Source: Clostridia bacterium
GTDB taxonomy: Bacteria > Bacillota > Clostridia > Oscillospirales > CAG-272
NCBI GenBank assembly: GCA_017452335.1
Contig: JAFTMP010000158.1
Coordinates: forward strand, 1 to 6,426
Length of the DNA stretch: 6,426 nt
Reading direction: 5' to 3'
Shown here: positions 1 through 5,171 of the stretch, one piece after another
Numbering within the stretch: the first letter of the stretch is position 1
How the letters are laid out: the number at the start of each line of letters is the position of its first letter
The notes under the pieces: generated by a model
The model's database searches: none
What the model saw: only the letters and a program-made list of their open reading frames with translations
What the model was told of the DNA's origin: nothing
Position numbers and translations under genes: made by a program

Positions 1-552
1 GCAGACTTGGGGATAGTCGGGAGCATGGGCGTAGTCTTTGGCGCTTTGCGCCCACAAAAACTTAAAATCGGGCAGATAGATGTCGGCAAGACCCTCAAAA
101 AAGGAGAGCTGTGTGAGAGTATCGTAGCCGCCTGTGTTGACCACGATGGGGATGTTCAAGCGCTCCTTGATTGGCAGAAGCGCCTCGCGCACCAAAGGAG
201 CATAGTGGCAGGGGGTGACCAAATTGATGTTGTTGGCGCCCTGCGCCTTGAGGTCAAAGGCGATCTTTTGCAGCTCCTCTTTTGAAATGACCTTTCCAAA
301 GAGGGCTTTTCCCTGCTTTTTTCGGCTGATCTCGCCGTTTTGGCAAAATACGCACCCCAGCGTACAGCCCGAAAAAAAGACGGTACCCGAGCCCTCCTTA
401 CCCGAAATGCAGGGCTCTTCCCAAAAGTGAAGTGCCGCTCTGGCAATTTTCATCTCATCGCCGGCACCGCAAAAGCCCGACCCCTGCAGACGGTTTACTC
501 CGCACGCCCGCGGACACAGCCTGCAGGCACTAAAATCATAGGTTCTTTCCAT
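1..552 (-). CDS. PflX-like radical SAM protein (COG1313 type), C-terminus cut by window edge
   Basis: This is the first 184 codons of a radical SAM enzyme; the reading frame is open to the window edge. Seen: the cluster motif C63-x3-C67-x2-C70, in the context FFSGCTLGCVFCQN, which would hold the 4Fe-4S cluster that cleaves S-adenosylmethionine. An N-terminal cysteine group precedes it (C10, C13, C17, C28; CRLCPRACGVNR). NLVTPCHYAP and DIYLPDFKF follow. Family knowledge: this layout is typical of COG1313 'putative pyruvate formate-lyase activating enzyme' (PflX) proteins, usually near 300 residues, so about a third is missing. The substrate is unknown for most members, and activation of a glycyl-radical enzyme is only inferred from the name. 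The ATG at 550-552 is chosen because it gives the usual short lead into CRLCPRAC. No Shine-Dalgarno sequence precedes it, and the upstream gene's terminator T-tract ends about 15 bases away. No gene for a partner enzyme is in view. Confidence 0.9.
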   Translation of the reverse strand, partial: MERTYDFSACRLCPRACGVNRLQGSGFCGAGDEMKIARAALHFWEEPCISGKEGSGTVFFSGCTLGCVFCQNGEISRKKQGKALFGKVISKEELQKIAFDLKAQGANNINLVTPCHYAPLVREALLPIKERLNIPIVVNTGGYDTLTQLSFFEGLADIYLPDFKFLWAQSAKDYAHAPDYPQVC

Positions 553-562
553 AGTTTTTACG

Positions 563-605
563 TAATAAAACGAGGGAGTTGCCTCACGAAGGTGAGACAA
601 CTCCC
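563..605 (-). terminator. Intrinsic terminator of the zinc-ribbon gene
   Basis: An inverted repeat at 574-605 forms an 8-bp stem (574-581 with 598-605), one mismatch, then a 5-bp stem (583-587 with 592-596) around a 4-base loop. Read on the minus strand it is followed by TCGTTTTATTA, a modest T-tract. On the plus strand no T-tract follows. It lies about 50 bases past the zinc-ribbon stop codon and ends just before the radical SAM start codon, so it should separate the two genes. Confidence 0.75.
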
Positions 606-653
606 CGAGTTGACAATATTCGCTCGTGTAAAAGAGTGGTTGTCTATGGCAGA

Positions 654-932
654 TTACTGCTCAGCGCGCATTGCTGCGAAGCATGCGCTGCAGTATACAG
701 GTCTGTCATTGGTGGGCTCGAAGGGAACCTTTGCTTCGCCGCCGCAGTTTGCGCATACGCAAGTGAACATTTCCTTCTTGGGCTGTCCACCGTTCTTCTT
801 TGCCTGACGGCACGCTCTGCACATCTTGGGCTGATTCTGGAAGCCCTTCTCTGCGTAGAATTCCTGCTCGCCTGCGGTGAATACGAACTCGTTTCCGCAT
901 TCCTTACAAGTCAATGTGATGTCCTGATACAT
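654..932 (-). CDS. Small double zinc-ribbon protein (zf-trcl-like)
   Basis: A complete 92-residue, probably cytoplasmic protein with two zinc-ribbon modules. Seen: module 1 has C9-x2-C12 and C38-x2-C41, separated by FTAGEQEFYAEKGFQNQP. Module 2 has C60-x2-C63 and C81-x2-C84, with the joining text VPFEPTNDRPVYC. Family knowledge: the GEQxFYxxKGxxNxPxxCxxCR text is typical of the 'probable zinc-ribbon' family PF13451. The CxxCG...VPFxPxxDRPVYCxxCF block recurs in short Bacillota proteins. Function is unknown; nucleic-acid or protein binding is a guess from the fold. Start: the ATG at 930-932 has GAGG seven bases upstream, a good ribosome-binding site. A promoter candidate lies just upstream and a terminator follows, so it may be transcribed alone. 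The 228 bases between it and the sigma gene hold that promoter and otherwise no gene that I can see. Confidence 0.88.
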   Translation of the reverse strand: MYQDITLTCKECGNEFVFTAGEQEFYAEKGFQNQPKMCRACRQAKKNGGQPKKEMFTCVCANCGGEAKVPFEPTNDRPVYCSACFAAMRAEQ

Positions 933-952
933 GTTTTTTCCTCGCTTTGCGA

Positions 953-981
953 ATTTTATTTTACCCAGGGCGGACTGTCAC
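953..981 (-). promoter_or_regulatory. Candidate sigma-A promoter for the zinc-ribbon gene
   Basis: On the minus strand GTGACA (976-981) is followed after 17 bases by TAAAAT (953-958), matching the TTGACA/TATAAT consensus at about 10 of 12 positions. A second overlapping TAAAAT sits at 958-963. Transcription would begin near 946 and leave a short leader containing the GAGG ribosome-binding site. The -35 falls in the loop of a small dyad, GGCGG-TGACAGT-CCGCC. Confidence 0.45.
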
Positions 982-1160
982 CGCCACCTTTGAAACAAAT
1001 GAATTTGGTACAACGCTCTCTTTAAGCTACACGGGCATATAGTCGGCGCAAAGCAACACTCCCCCCTCGTTTTTCTCATGCTTTAGAAAACTTCTGCGGT
1101 TTTTTATTGCTTTTTGCCATTTATTTTTACGGCATCTGCCGAAAAAAGTCTTGATGAAAC

Positions 1161-1748
1161 TCAGTCCTGCACCTGCTGTGCATGCTTTTTCACTTTTCTC
1201 TTTGCACGTGTGAGCGCATTATCAACCATTTTAACCGAGCAACCAAGCTGTTGCGCGATTTCTTTATACGTGGCACCCGATAAGTACAAATCAAATGCTT
1301 TTTCTTCGATGTCTGTTAAGTCATGTCGGGCAAGCGCCATCAGCCGTTCAAGCTGTATATCGGTGGGAAGGGGGACACGTCCCTTGTTCCCCTTCTTAAT
1401 CGGCGCTTCCTTGCGCGGTCTGCCTACGCCTCTGCCATCGGTGCGCAGCTTGCGCAAGCGGTGCCGACGGGCACAGATCAAACGATTATTGATACAAATT
1501 TTCGCATACAGCCCAAAGGTTACTGCATTTTGCCCCGCATCATACCGTTTTGCCGCCTTAAAGAGCGCCAGCATCGCCTCTTGACGCAGATCCTGCGCAT
1601 CCTCCGGGGCAAAAACAGGGGGCTTACAAAAGCGCTTTGCCGCACCTGCGATCAGCGGCTCAAACTGCTCCGCCAGCATGTAAAAGGCTTGCTGATCCCC
1701 TTTTTTCACCAAAGAAAGCAAATTATTGATATCTTGTTGCTCAGCCAC
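1161..1748 (-). CDS. SigH-like sigma-70 family RNA polymerase sigma factor
   Basis: A complete 195-residue alternative sigma factor that would direct RNA polymerase to a set of promoters. Seen: region 2 at about residues 17-95, including GDQQAFYMLAEQFEPL, the EDAQDLRQEAMLALFKAAKRYD core-binding helix and the ICINNRLI helix. Region 4 is at about 143-190, with a helix-turn-helix (YKEIAQQLGCSVKMVDNALT, then RAKRKVKK). Family knowledge: the YxEIxxxLxxxVKxxDNALxRxKRK pattern closely resembles B. subtilis SigH (about 218 residues), which acts early in sporulation and in competence. The 98-124 linker is strongly basic and contains GRPRK, which resembles an AT-hook core. The start is a GTG at 1746-1748, supported by AAAGGAG (1754-1760) five bases upstream; no in-frame ATG lies near. 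A consensus promoter lies upstream. Regulon and true orthology to SigH are inferred, so no symbol is given. No convincing terminator follows the stop codon. Confidence 0.9.
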   Translation of the reverse strand: MAEQQDINNLLSLVKKGDQQAFYMLAEQFEPLIAGAAKRFCKPPVFAPEDAQDLRQEAMLALFKAAKRYDAGQNAVTFGLYAKICINNRLICARRHRLRKLRTDGRGVGRPRKEAPIKKGNKGRVPLPTDIQLERLMALARHDLTDIEEKAFDLYLSGATYKEIAQQLGCSVKMVDNALTRAKRKVKKHAQQVQD

Positions 1749-1828
1749 ACCTGCTCCTTTGGTTTAAAAACCTCTGCCGAAGGGGAAATCAGCGGATTCC
1801 CGAATTGTTGAAAAATGTATCATAACTC

Positions 1829-1856
1829 ATTATACCATATTTTTTTCACGTGTCAA
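1829..1856 (-). promoter_or_regulatory. Perfect-consensus sigma-A promoter of the sigma-factor gene
   Basis: On the minus strand TTGACA (1851-1856) and TATAAT (1829-1834) are separated by 16 bases, and a TGG extended -10 element precedes TATAAT. Transcription should start near 1822, giving a leader of about 74 nt. The leader can form an imperfect 8-bp hairpin (1783-1790 with 1794-1801) before the AAAGGAG ribosome-binding site. The surrounding 1820-1935 stretch is AT-rich. Confidence 0.85.
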
Positions 1857-2058
1857 TAGTTTTTTAACATTTTTTCAATCTTTTCGAGAAGATTTTTTAA
1901 AAATACGTTAAATATTGTCGCTTTTTGTCCATATTTAGTTGACTAATCCCGCGCTGGTCTTACGGCTTGACTCTTTTGAGTGTTCAAAAACGCCGTTCCC
2001 GCAAAATGGTTGTTGTCCTTATCGGAGAAATAAAATAAGGGTATGGGCATGACCCGAT

Positions 2059-2077
2059 GCTTTTGTAATACAAAGGC
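2059..2077. repeat. Small hairpin in the left half of the element
   Basis: Bases 2059-2066 pair with 2070-2077 (8 pairs including one T-G wobble when read on the plus strand) around the 3-base loop AAT. On the minus strand the wobble would be an A-C mismatch, so a folded RNA would be slightly better on the plus strand. A weaker dyad, GGGT/GACCC, lies just before it at 2039-2055. Confidence 0.5.
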
Positions 2078-2089
2078 GAAACCGGCGAT

Positions 2090-2146
2090 AAAAAACAGAA
2101 GAAAGAGCTCATGGTATCACAATGCCAATAGCCCTCTCTTTTTCTG
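2090..2146 (-). terminator. Compound 51-nt hairpin with T6 on the minus strand
   Basis: Bases 2096-2103 pair with 2139-2146 (8 pairs), then 2104-2107 with 2134-2137, then 2108-2109 with 2130-2131. An inner hairpin of 6 pairs (2112-2117 with 2122-2127) has loop CACA. On the minus strand the stem is followed directly by TTTTTT (2095-2090), the layout of an intrinsic terminator. It could end a transcript that reads out of the DUF4364 gene through the repeat array. Two wobble pairs (2101-2141 and 2115-2124) are G-T on the plus strand but A-C on the minus strand, so the strand call is not certain. Confidence 0.55.
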
Positions 2147-2156
2147 TACTATAAAA

Positions 2157-2309
2157 AGTGATATTCTTTGCTGACGCAAAGAGTGATATTGCCCTTACGG
2201 GCAGTGATATTGTTCGGCTACACCTCACAGTGATATTCTATTCGCCCCGAAGCTTGCGAAGCAAATACCACTCGGCGTAAGCCGAATACCACTGCGTAGC
2301 AATATCACT
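2157..2309. repeat. Seven-copy AGTGATATT ladder with interleaved hairpins
   Basis: AGTGATATT occurs at 2157-2165, 2182-2190, 2203-2211 and 2229-2237. The inverse orientation occurs as AATACCACT at 2264-2272 and 2285-2293 and as AATATCACT at 2301-2309. Short hairpins fill most spacers: CTTTGC-TGAC-GCAAAG (2166-2181), GCCC-TTAC-GGGC (2191-2202), GCTT-GCG-AAGC (2252-2262), CGGC-GTAA-GCCG (2273-2284) and TGC-GTA-GCA (2293-2301). The spacer at 2212-2228 is degenerate. Copies can pair in nested fashion (2229 with 2264, 2203 with 2285, 2182 or 2157 with 2301). In a minus-strand RNA the AATACCACT copies pair fully through a U-G wobble, whereas in a plus-strand RNA they give an A-C mismatch. I do not recognise a named family. 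Confidence 0.8.
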
Positions 2310-2314
2310 CGCCT

Positions 2315-2333
2315 GCACTCACCTTGTGAGTGC
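2315..2333. repeat. 8-bp perfect hairpin
   Basis: GCACTCAC (2315-2322) and GTGAGTGC (2326-2333) are exact inverse copies around the loop CTT. It continues the hairpin series at the right side of the 9-mer ladder. Confidence 0.7.
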
Positions 2334-2346
2334 CGCGAAAAGAACC

Positions 2347-2376
2347 GGCGTGATACTCCGCTTGGAGTATCACGCC
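2347..2376 (-). terminator. 13-bp perfect hairpin after the DUF4364 gene, possible terminator
   Basis: GGCGTGATACTCC (2347-2359) pairs without mismatch with 2364-2376 around a 4-base loop. Its arm carries GTGATACT, a near copy of the ladder 9-mer. On the minus strand the stem is followed by GGTTCTTTTCG, a poor T-tract, so termination of the DUF4364 transcript here would be partial at best. It may instead be the last structural element of the repeat. Confidence 0.45.
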
Positions 2377-2412
2377 AAATGGGAACAGCGTTTTTTGTCT
2401 TAACCGTGCGTC

Positions 2413-2961
2413 TTATTTCAAAAAATATCCCGCGTCGCCCGCAAGCAGAGACAAGATAGACTTGTACACCGTTTCGGGCTGTGTTTTGAAATTATATTCC
2501 ATCTGCCGCGCCTGGTAGTCGTTATCTGCAATCAGCGTGACCGAGAGCGCCGTGTCTCCCTTTTGGGTCACGGTAAAGCTCATGTCCATGCGTCCGTCGG
2601 CACGGGGGCTTTTCTGCACCGCGATCTTGGTGCCGCTATCCTTAAAGGACAGATAGCGCAGGGCGCTCTTCAAGCTCTTGGTGCGGATATAGCCCATGAT
2701 ATTGCTCTCCAGCGTATCGGCAACCTGCCGCCCCTGGGGGGTGATCTCATAAGTTAGTCCCGCGCCGGTGATGCGGGTGAACACGTTTCCGGTTCTCACA
2801 AGCTGACCCAAGCACTCGGCAAAGTCCATATAGTTTACCAGCTCATCCTGGCGGACCATGTCGTTGACCTCGCTGAAGAGCAACGGACGGTTCATGTTTT
2901 TTAAAAGATAAAGAATGAATATTTTAATCTCATTTTCATCTGTAAATTGATAGGATGCCAT
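2413..2961 (-). CDS. DUF4364 family winged-helix protein
   Basis: A complete 182-residue, probably cytoplasmic protein. Seen: an N-terminal segment (about 8-90) reading NEIKIFILYLLKNMNRPLLFSEV, then DFAECLGQLVRTGNVF, then LTYEITPQGRQVADTL. This is the helix-helix-wing pattern of a winged-helix DNA-binding domain. A C-terminal alpha/beta segment (about 95-182) includes SFTVTQKGDTALSVTLIAD. Family knowledge: length and pattern fit DUF4364, a Clostridia-centred family of unknown role, usually assumed to be a transcriptional regulator. The ATG at 2959-2961 is supported by AAAGGA eight bases upstream. It follows the OppA-like gene on the same strand by 84 bases with a hairpin terminator between. 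No clear promoter is visible in that gap, so read-through from the OppA-like gene may supply its transcript. Its 3' side leads into the hairpin-rich repeat element. Confidence 0.85.
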   Translation of the reverse strand: MASYQFTDENEIKIFILYLLKNMNRPLLFSEVNDMVRQDELVNYMDFAECLGQLVRTGNVFTRITGAGLTYEITPQGRQVADTLESNIMGYIRTKSLKSALRYLSFKDSGTKIAVQKSPRADGRMDMSFTVTQKGDTALSVTLIADNDYQARQMEYNFKTQPETVYKSILSLLAGDAGYFLK

Positions 2962-3002
2962 TGCAAAGATCCTTTCTTCTCCGCTCTTTGCGGTGTTCAG
3001 CC

Positions 3003-3036
3003 AAAACGGGGCTGTTGCAACGCAACAACCCCGTTT
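3003..3036 (-). terminator. Intrinsic terminator of the OppA-like gene
   Basis: Bases 3004-3011 pair with 3029-3036, and 3013-3018 with 3022-3027. The position between them (3012/3028) is a T-G wobble on the minus strand but a C-A mismatch on the plus strand, so the hairpin is stronger in the minus-strand transcript. The stem ends in only four T residues (3006-3003), so some read-through into the DUF4364 gene is plausible. Confidence 0.8.
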
Positions 3037-3045
3037 GAAATGCTA

Positions 3046-4965
3046 TTATTCCTCGTCTACGATGGCTTCGGGGTCAACGTAATCGGGATACTTGGTTGCC
3101 TTGAAGTTTACAACGCCGCCGTAGCCATAGCTTACCTTCTTCAGTGCAGAAGAGCAAAGTACTGCGTTTTCGAAGGTGAACACGGGCATTACGGGCAGAT
3201 CCTGCATAAGCAACTTTTCTGCTTCTGCCAGCTTCGCGCTTCTCTCTTCACCGCTTAAGGCATAAGCCTCTTCGATAAGGGTGTTGTAAGCGTCGCTGTC
3301 GTAGCCGGTAGTGGGCAGGATGGGTTTGTACTCGTCGATTGCCTGGGACAGGTCGGTTGCTCCGCCGGAGAAGTACTTGGAGAAGGGTGCCAGCACGGTG
3401 AAGGGATCCTGTGCAGCCTGGTACAGGTCGATGGCAATGATATCAAAGCCGTCTGCCTTGTGTTCTTCTCTTACCATCACGGGGATCTTCTTCTCTTCAT
3501 CCTGGAATACGGGGTTGCCGTCCTTGTCCACCTGCTGATACTCGTTGATGAAGACAACTTCCTCACCGTTTGCCTTGAAGCACTCGTTGAACATGTCGTG
3601 AACGCCGTCGTAGTAGTTTTCACTATATGCCACAGCCCCAAGCTCATTGATGGTTACGGTGAAGCCCAGCTTTTCCCATGCGGTCTTGCAGAACTCTGCA
3701 GTCTTCAAAGAAACCTCATCGCCCTGCTTCACGGTGATGTTGAAGGAACCGGAGGTTACGCCCGCTTCCTTGAGCAGCGCCTGTGCCTTTGCGGTATCTG
3801 CGGTGGTCTTCACGTCGGTAGCGGTAGCGGAACCGTTTACGATGGAGGTTGCTTCCTTAGCAAATACCAGCTCCTTGACCAGTGCACTGCGGTCGATTGC
3901 CAAAGACAATGCTTGTCTGACGCGTGCATCCTTAAGGAGAGGATTGTTGGTGTTGAAATAATAAGTGTGGGTAAAGAGGGACTCCGTGCGCTTTACAGCG
4001 TCAGCATATTCTGCTCTCTGATCAAGGGGCAGATAGCTGATGAATTCTCTTGCGCCCTCGCCGTATTCGGCGATCGCCATAGCAGCGGCATTCTTATAAT
4101 CGGTGCCGGCGGTCTGCAGATTGATGGTAATGCCGTAGGGCTTTACATACTTATCTACAGGGTCGGTCTCGTCGTTACGCAGATAGTACTTGTTGCGCTC
4201 CAGACGAATGATTCTGCTCTCGCTTGAGGAAGCGGTGATCTCCTTATAGTTGAAGGACTTCAAATAGAAGGGACCGTTACTTACAACCGTTGCGTTAGAG
4301 CTTGCCCAGTCAGTCAGCTTGGAAATCGCTTCGGAACGAAGAGGTACCAGCACGGGGCTTGCCAGGTTATTGATAAATGCATCAAGATCGGGCTCACCGT
4401 ACAGGCCGTTTTCATCCTGTGCGCCGGGCTCTAACTGAATACGCAGAATATCGGTACCTACAGCGGTAGCACCGAAGTCATACTTGGTCAGATCGTCTCT
4501 TGCGTCCTTGATCTTGCGGGCGTTCTTGATCTGATACAGCAGCACTGCAGATGCATTGTTTGCCGCAGGATCGATCAATCTCTGCCAAGCATATACGAAC
4601 TGGTCGGCAGTAACCGTTGCCTGGTCATTCCAACGGGAATACTTCAAGGTGATCTCAATTTCAAATTCACCGGTCTCGGCATCCCAAAGAGTCTTCTTCA
4701 TGCTCTCTGCCAGACCCTTTACGACCTTGCCATTGGCGTCGTACTTGTAAAGTCCTTCATAAAGCAGAGACATGATGTAGGTTGCGGAGTCGTCGAGATA
4801 CGCATACATCGGGTCAAAGGTCGTGGGCAGATCGGAAAGATATGCCTGGATCATGGGACCGGTATAGTCTTCGTCGTAGCCGAAGAGTGAGTAGTAGGCT
4901 GCGCAAGAGCACAGCGAGCCGAGCAGCATGATCGCGCTGAGTATGAGTGCCAGAATTCGCTTCAT
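3046..4965 (-). CDS. OppA-like peptide ABC transporter substrate-binding lipoprotein (SBP_bac_5)
   Basis: A 639-residue extracytoplasmic solute-binding lipoprotein that would capture peptides or related ligands for an ABC importer. Seen: a signal peptide (MKR, hydrophobic 4-18) and lipobox L18-C19-S20-C21, giving a lipid-anchored C21. SBP family 5 text follows: SLLYEGLYKYDANGKVVKGL (66-85), YSRWNDQATVTADQFVYAW (109-127), SNGPFYLKSF (229-238), LKDARVRQALSLAIDRSALV (344-363) and EKLLMQDLPVMPVFTF (583-598). It is about 100 residues longer than classical OppA (about 540). Part of the excess is a charged insert at about 454-505, just before FDIIAIDLYQAAQDPFTVL. The ATG at 4963-4965 follows AGGGGG about nine bases upstream. 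It has its own promoter and terminator, and no permease or ATPase gene lies in this window, so the partner transporter is unknown. Substrate is inferred from family only. Confidence 0.93.
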   Translation of the reverse strand: MKRILALILSAIMLLGSLCSCAAYYSLFGYDEDYTGPMIQAYLSDLPTTFDPMYAYLDDSATYIMSLLYEGLYKYDANGKVVKGLAESMKKTLWDAETGEFEIEITLKYSRWNDQATVTADQFVYAWQRLIDPAANNASAVLLYQIKNARKIKDARDDLTKYDFGATAVGTDILRIQLEPGAQDENGLYGEPDLDAFINNLASPVLVPLRSEAISKLTDWASSNATVVSNGPFYLKSFNYKEITASSSESRIIRLERNKYYLRNDETDPVDKYVKPYGITINLQTAGTDYKNAAAMAIAEYGEGAREFISYLPLDQRAEYADAVKRTESLFTHTYYFNTNNPLLKDARVRQALSLAIDRSALVKELVFAKEATSIVNGSATATDVKTTADTAKAQALLKEAGVTSGSFNITVKQGDEVSLKTAEFCKTAWEKLGFTVTINELGAVAYSENYYDGVHDMFNECFKANGEEVVFINEYQQVDKDGNPVFQDEEKKIPVMVREEHKADGFDIIAIDLYQAAQDPFTVLAPFSKYFSGGATDLSQAIDEYKPILPTTGYDSDAYNTLIEEAYALSGEERSAKLAEAEKLLMQDLPVMPVFTFENAVLCSSALKKVSYGYGGVVNFKATKYPDYVDPEAIVDEE

Positions 4966-4999
4966 CAGGTTTTCCCCCTTTTAACAGAAAAAGACAATG

Positions 5000-5012
5000 G
5001 GCGCATTGCGCC
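5000..5012. promoter_or_regulatory. Palindrome in the OppA-like gene leader, possible operator
   Basis: GGCGCA-T-TGCGCC is a perfect 13-base dyad. It lies 15-27 bases downstream of the -10 element of the OppA-like gene, inside the predicted 5' leader and about 35 bases before the start codon. The position suits a repressor site or a short leader hairpin. No regulator can be named. Confidence 0.4.
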
Positions 5013-5026
5013 ATGTTTACCCGTTT

Positions 5027-5055
5027 ATTATAGCATCTTTTTTTCATTTTTGCAA
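5027..5055 (-). promoter_or_regulatory. Sigma-A promoter of the OppA-like gene
   Basis: On the minus strand TTGCAA (5050-5055) is followed after 17 bases by a perfect TATAAT (5027-5032), with TGC immediately before it as an extended -10. Transcription would begin near 5020, leaving a leader of about 55 nt that contains the 5000-5012 palindrome and the AGGGGG ribosome-binding site. Confidence 0.8.
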
Positions 5056-5130
5056 TGGGTATTTTGTTTTCCTTTAAAAAATATTTTAAATTTTTTTCAC
5101 GCCCTTTGTCCTTCCGAAAATCAAGCAACT

Positions 5131-5171
5131 TGCACAAAAAACATGCATGTTTTTCGGCAGGATGCACAAAA
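5131..5171. promoter_or_regulatory. 18-bp palindrome between direct repeats upstream of gpr
   Basis: The stretch 5137-5154 is a perfect 18-base palindrome centred on CATGCATG with A5/T5 arms. TGCACAAAA occurs at 5131-5139 and again at 5163-5171, 32 bases apart (about three helical turns). The cluster overlaps the candidate forespore promoter of gpr and lies in the 282-base divergent gap with the OppA-like gene. It could be a regulator site, but no binding protein is recognised. Confidence 0.4.

Larger units (their letters stand above)
1986..2395. mobile_element. 410-bp non-coding element bounded by 15-bp inverted repeats (MITE-like candidate)
   Basis: AAAAACGCCGTTCCC at 1986-2000 is repeated in inverse orientation at 2381-2395 (GGGAACAGCGTTTTT), matching at 14 of 15 positions with one C/T difference. 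Everything between is non-coding and dense in hairpins: 2059-2077, 2096-2146, the 9-mer ladder at 2157-2309, 2315-2333 and 2347-2376. No transposase gene is present, so it would be non-autonomous. No clear target-site duplication is visible at the edges (TGTTC on the left, TGTCT on the right). It fills most of the 664-base gap between the DUF4364 and sigma genes. The remaining 1857-1985 holds only AT-rich sequence and small dyads. The boundaries are inferred from the inverted repeat alone; an alternative is that the repeat simply closes a structured RNA. Confidence 0.5.

Noticed and set aside
961..995. GGCGGTGACAGTCCGCC on the minus strand, resembling one block of the FMN riboswitch
   Set aside because: The other conserved FMN boxes are missing from the flanking sequence, and the downstream gene has no link to riboflavin. 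It is probably a chance dyad.
1131..1143. CGGC-ATCT-GCCG hairpin after the sigma gene as a terminator
   Set aside because: The stem is short, and on the minus strand it is followed by TAAAAATAAA rather than a T-tract.
1323..1811. A 162-codon plus-strand open frame
   Set aside because: It is antisense to the sigma factor and its promoter region, and no protein family is recognisable.
1877..1898. Hairpin plus T-tract on the plus strand as a terminator
   Set aside because: The stem is AT-rich and there is no plus-strand gene upstream to terminate.
2043..2174. A 43-codon plus-strand reading frame inside the repeat element (begins MGMTRCFCNT)
   Set aside because: It lies across the element's hairpins, has no properly spaced ribosome-binding site (GGAG is 15 bases away), and its composition looks like translated repeat DNA.
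2157..2309. CRISPR array
   Set aside because: The repeats are only 9 bases, the spacers are hairpins of irregular length, the copies occur in both orientations, and no cas gene is present.
3460..4227. A 255-codon plus-strand open frame
   Set aside because: It is fully antisense to the well-supported OppA-like gene, has no recognisable domain, and is explained by that gene's codon use.
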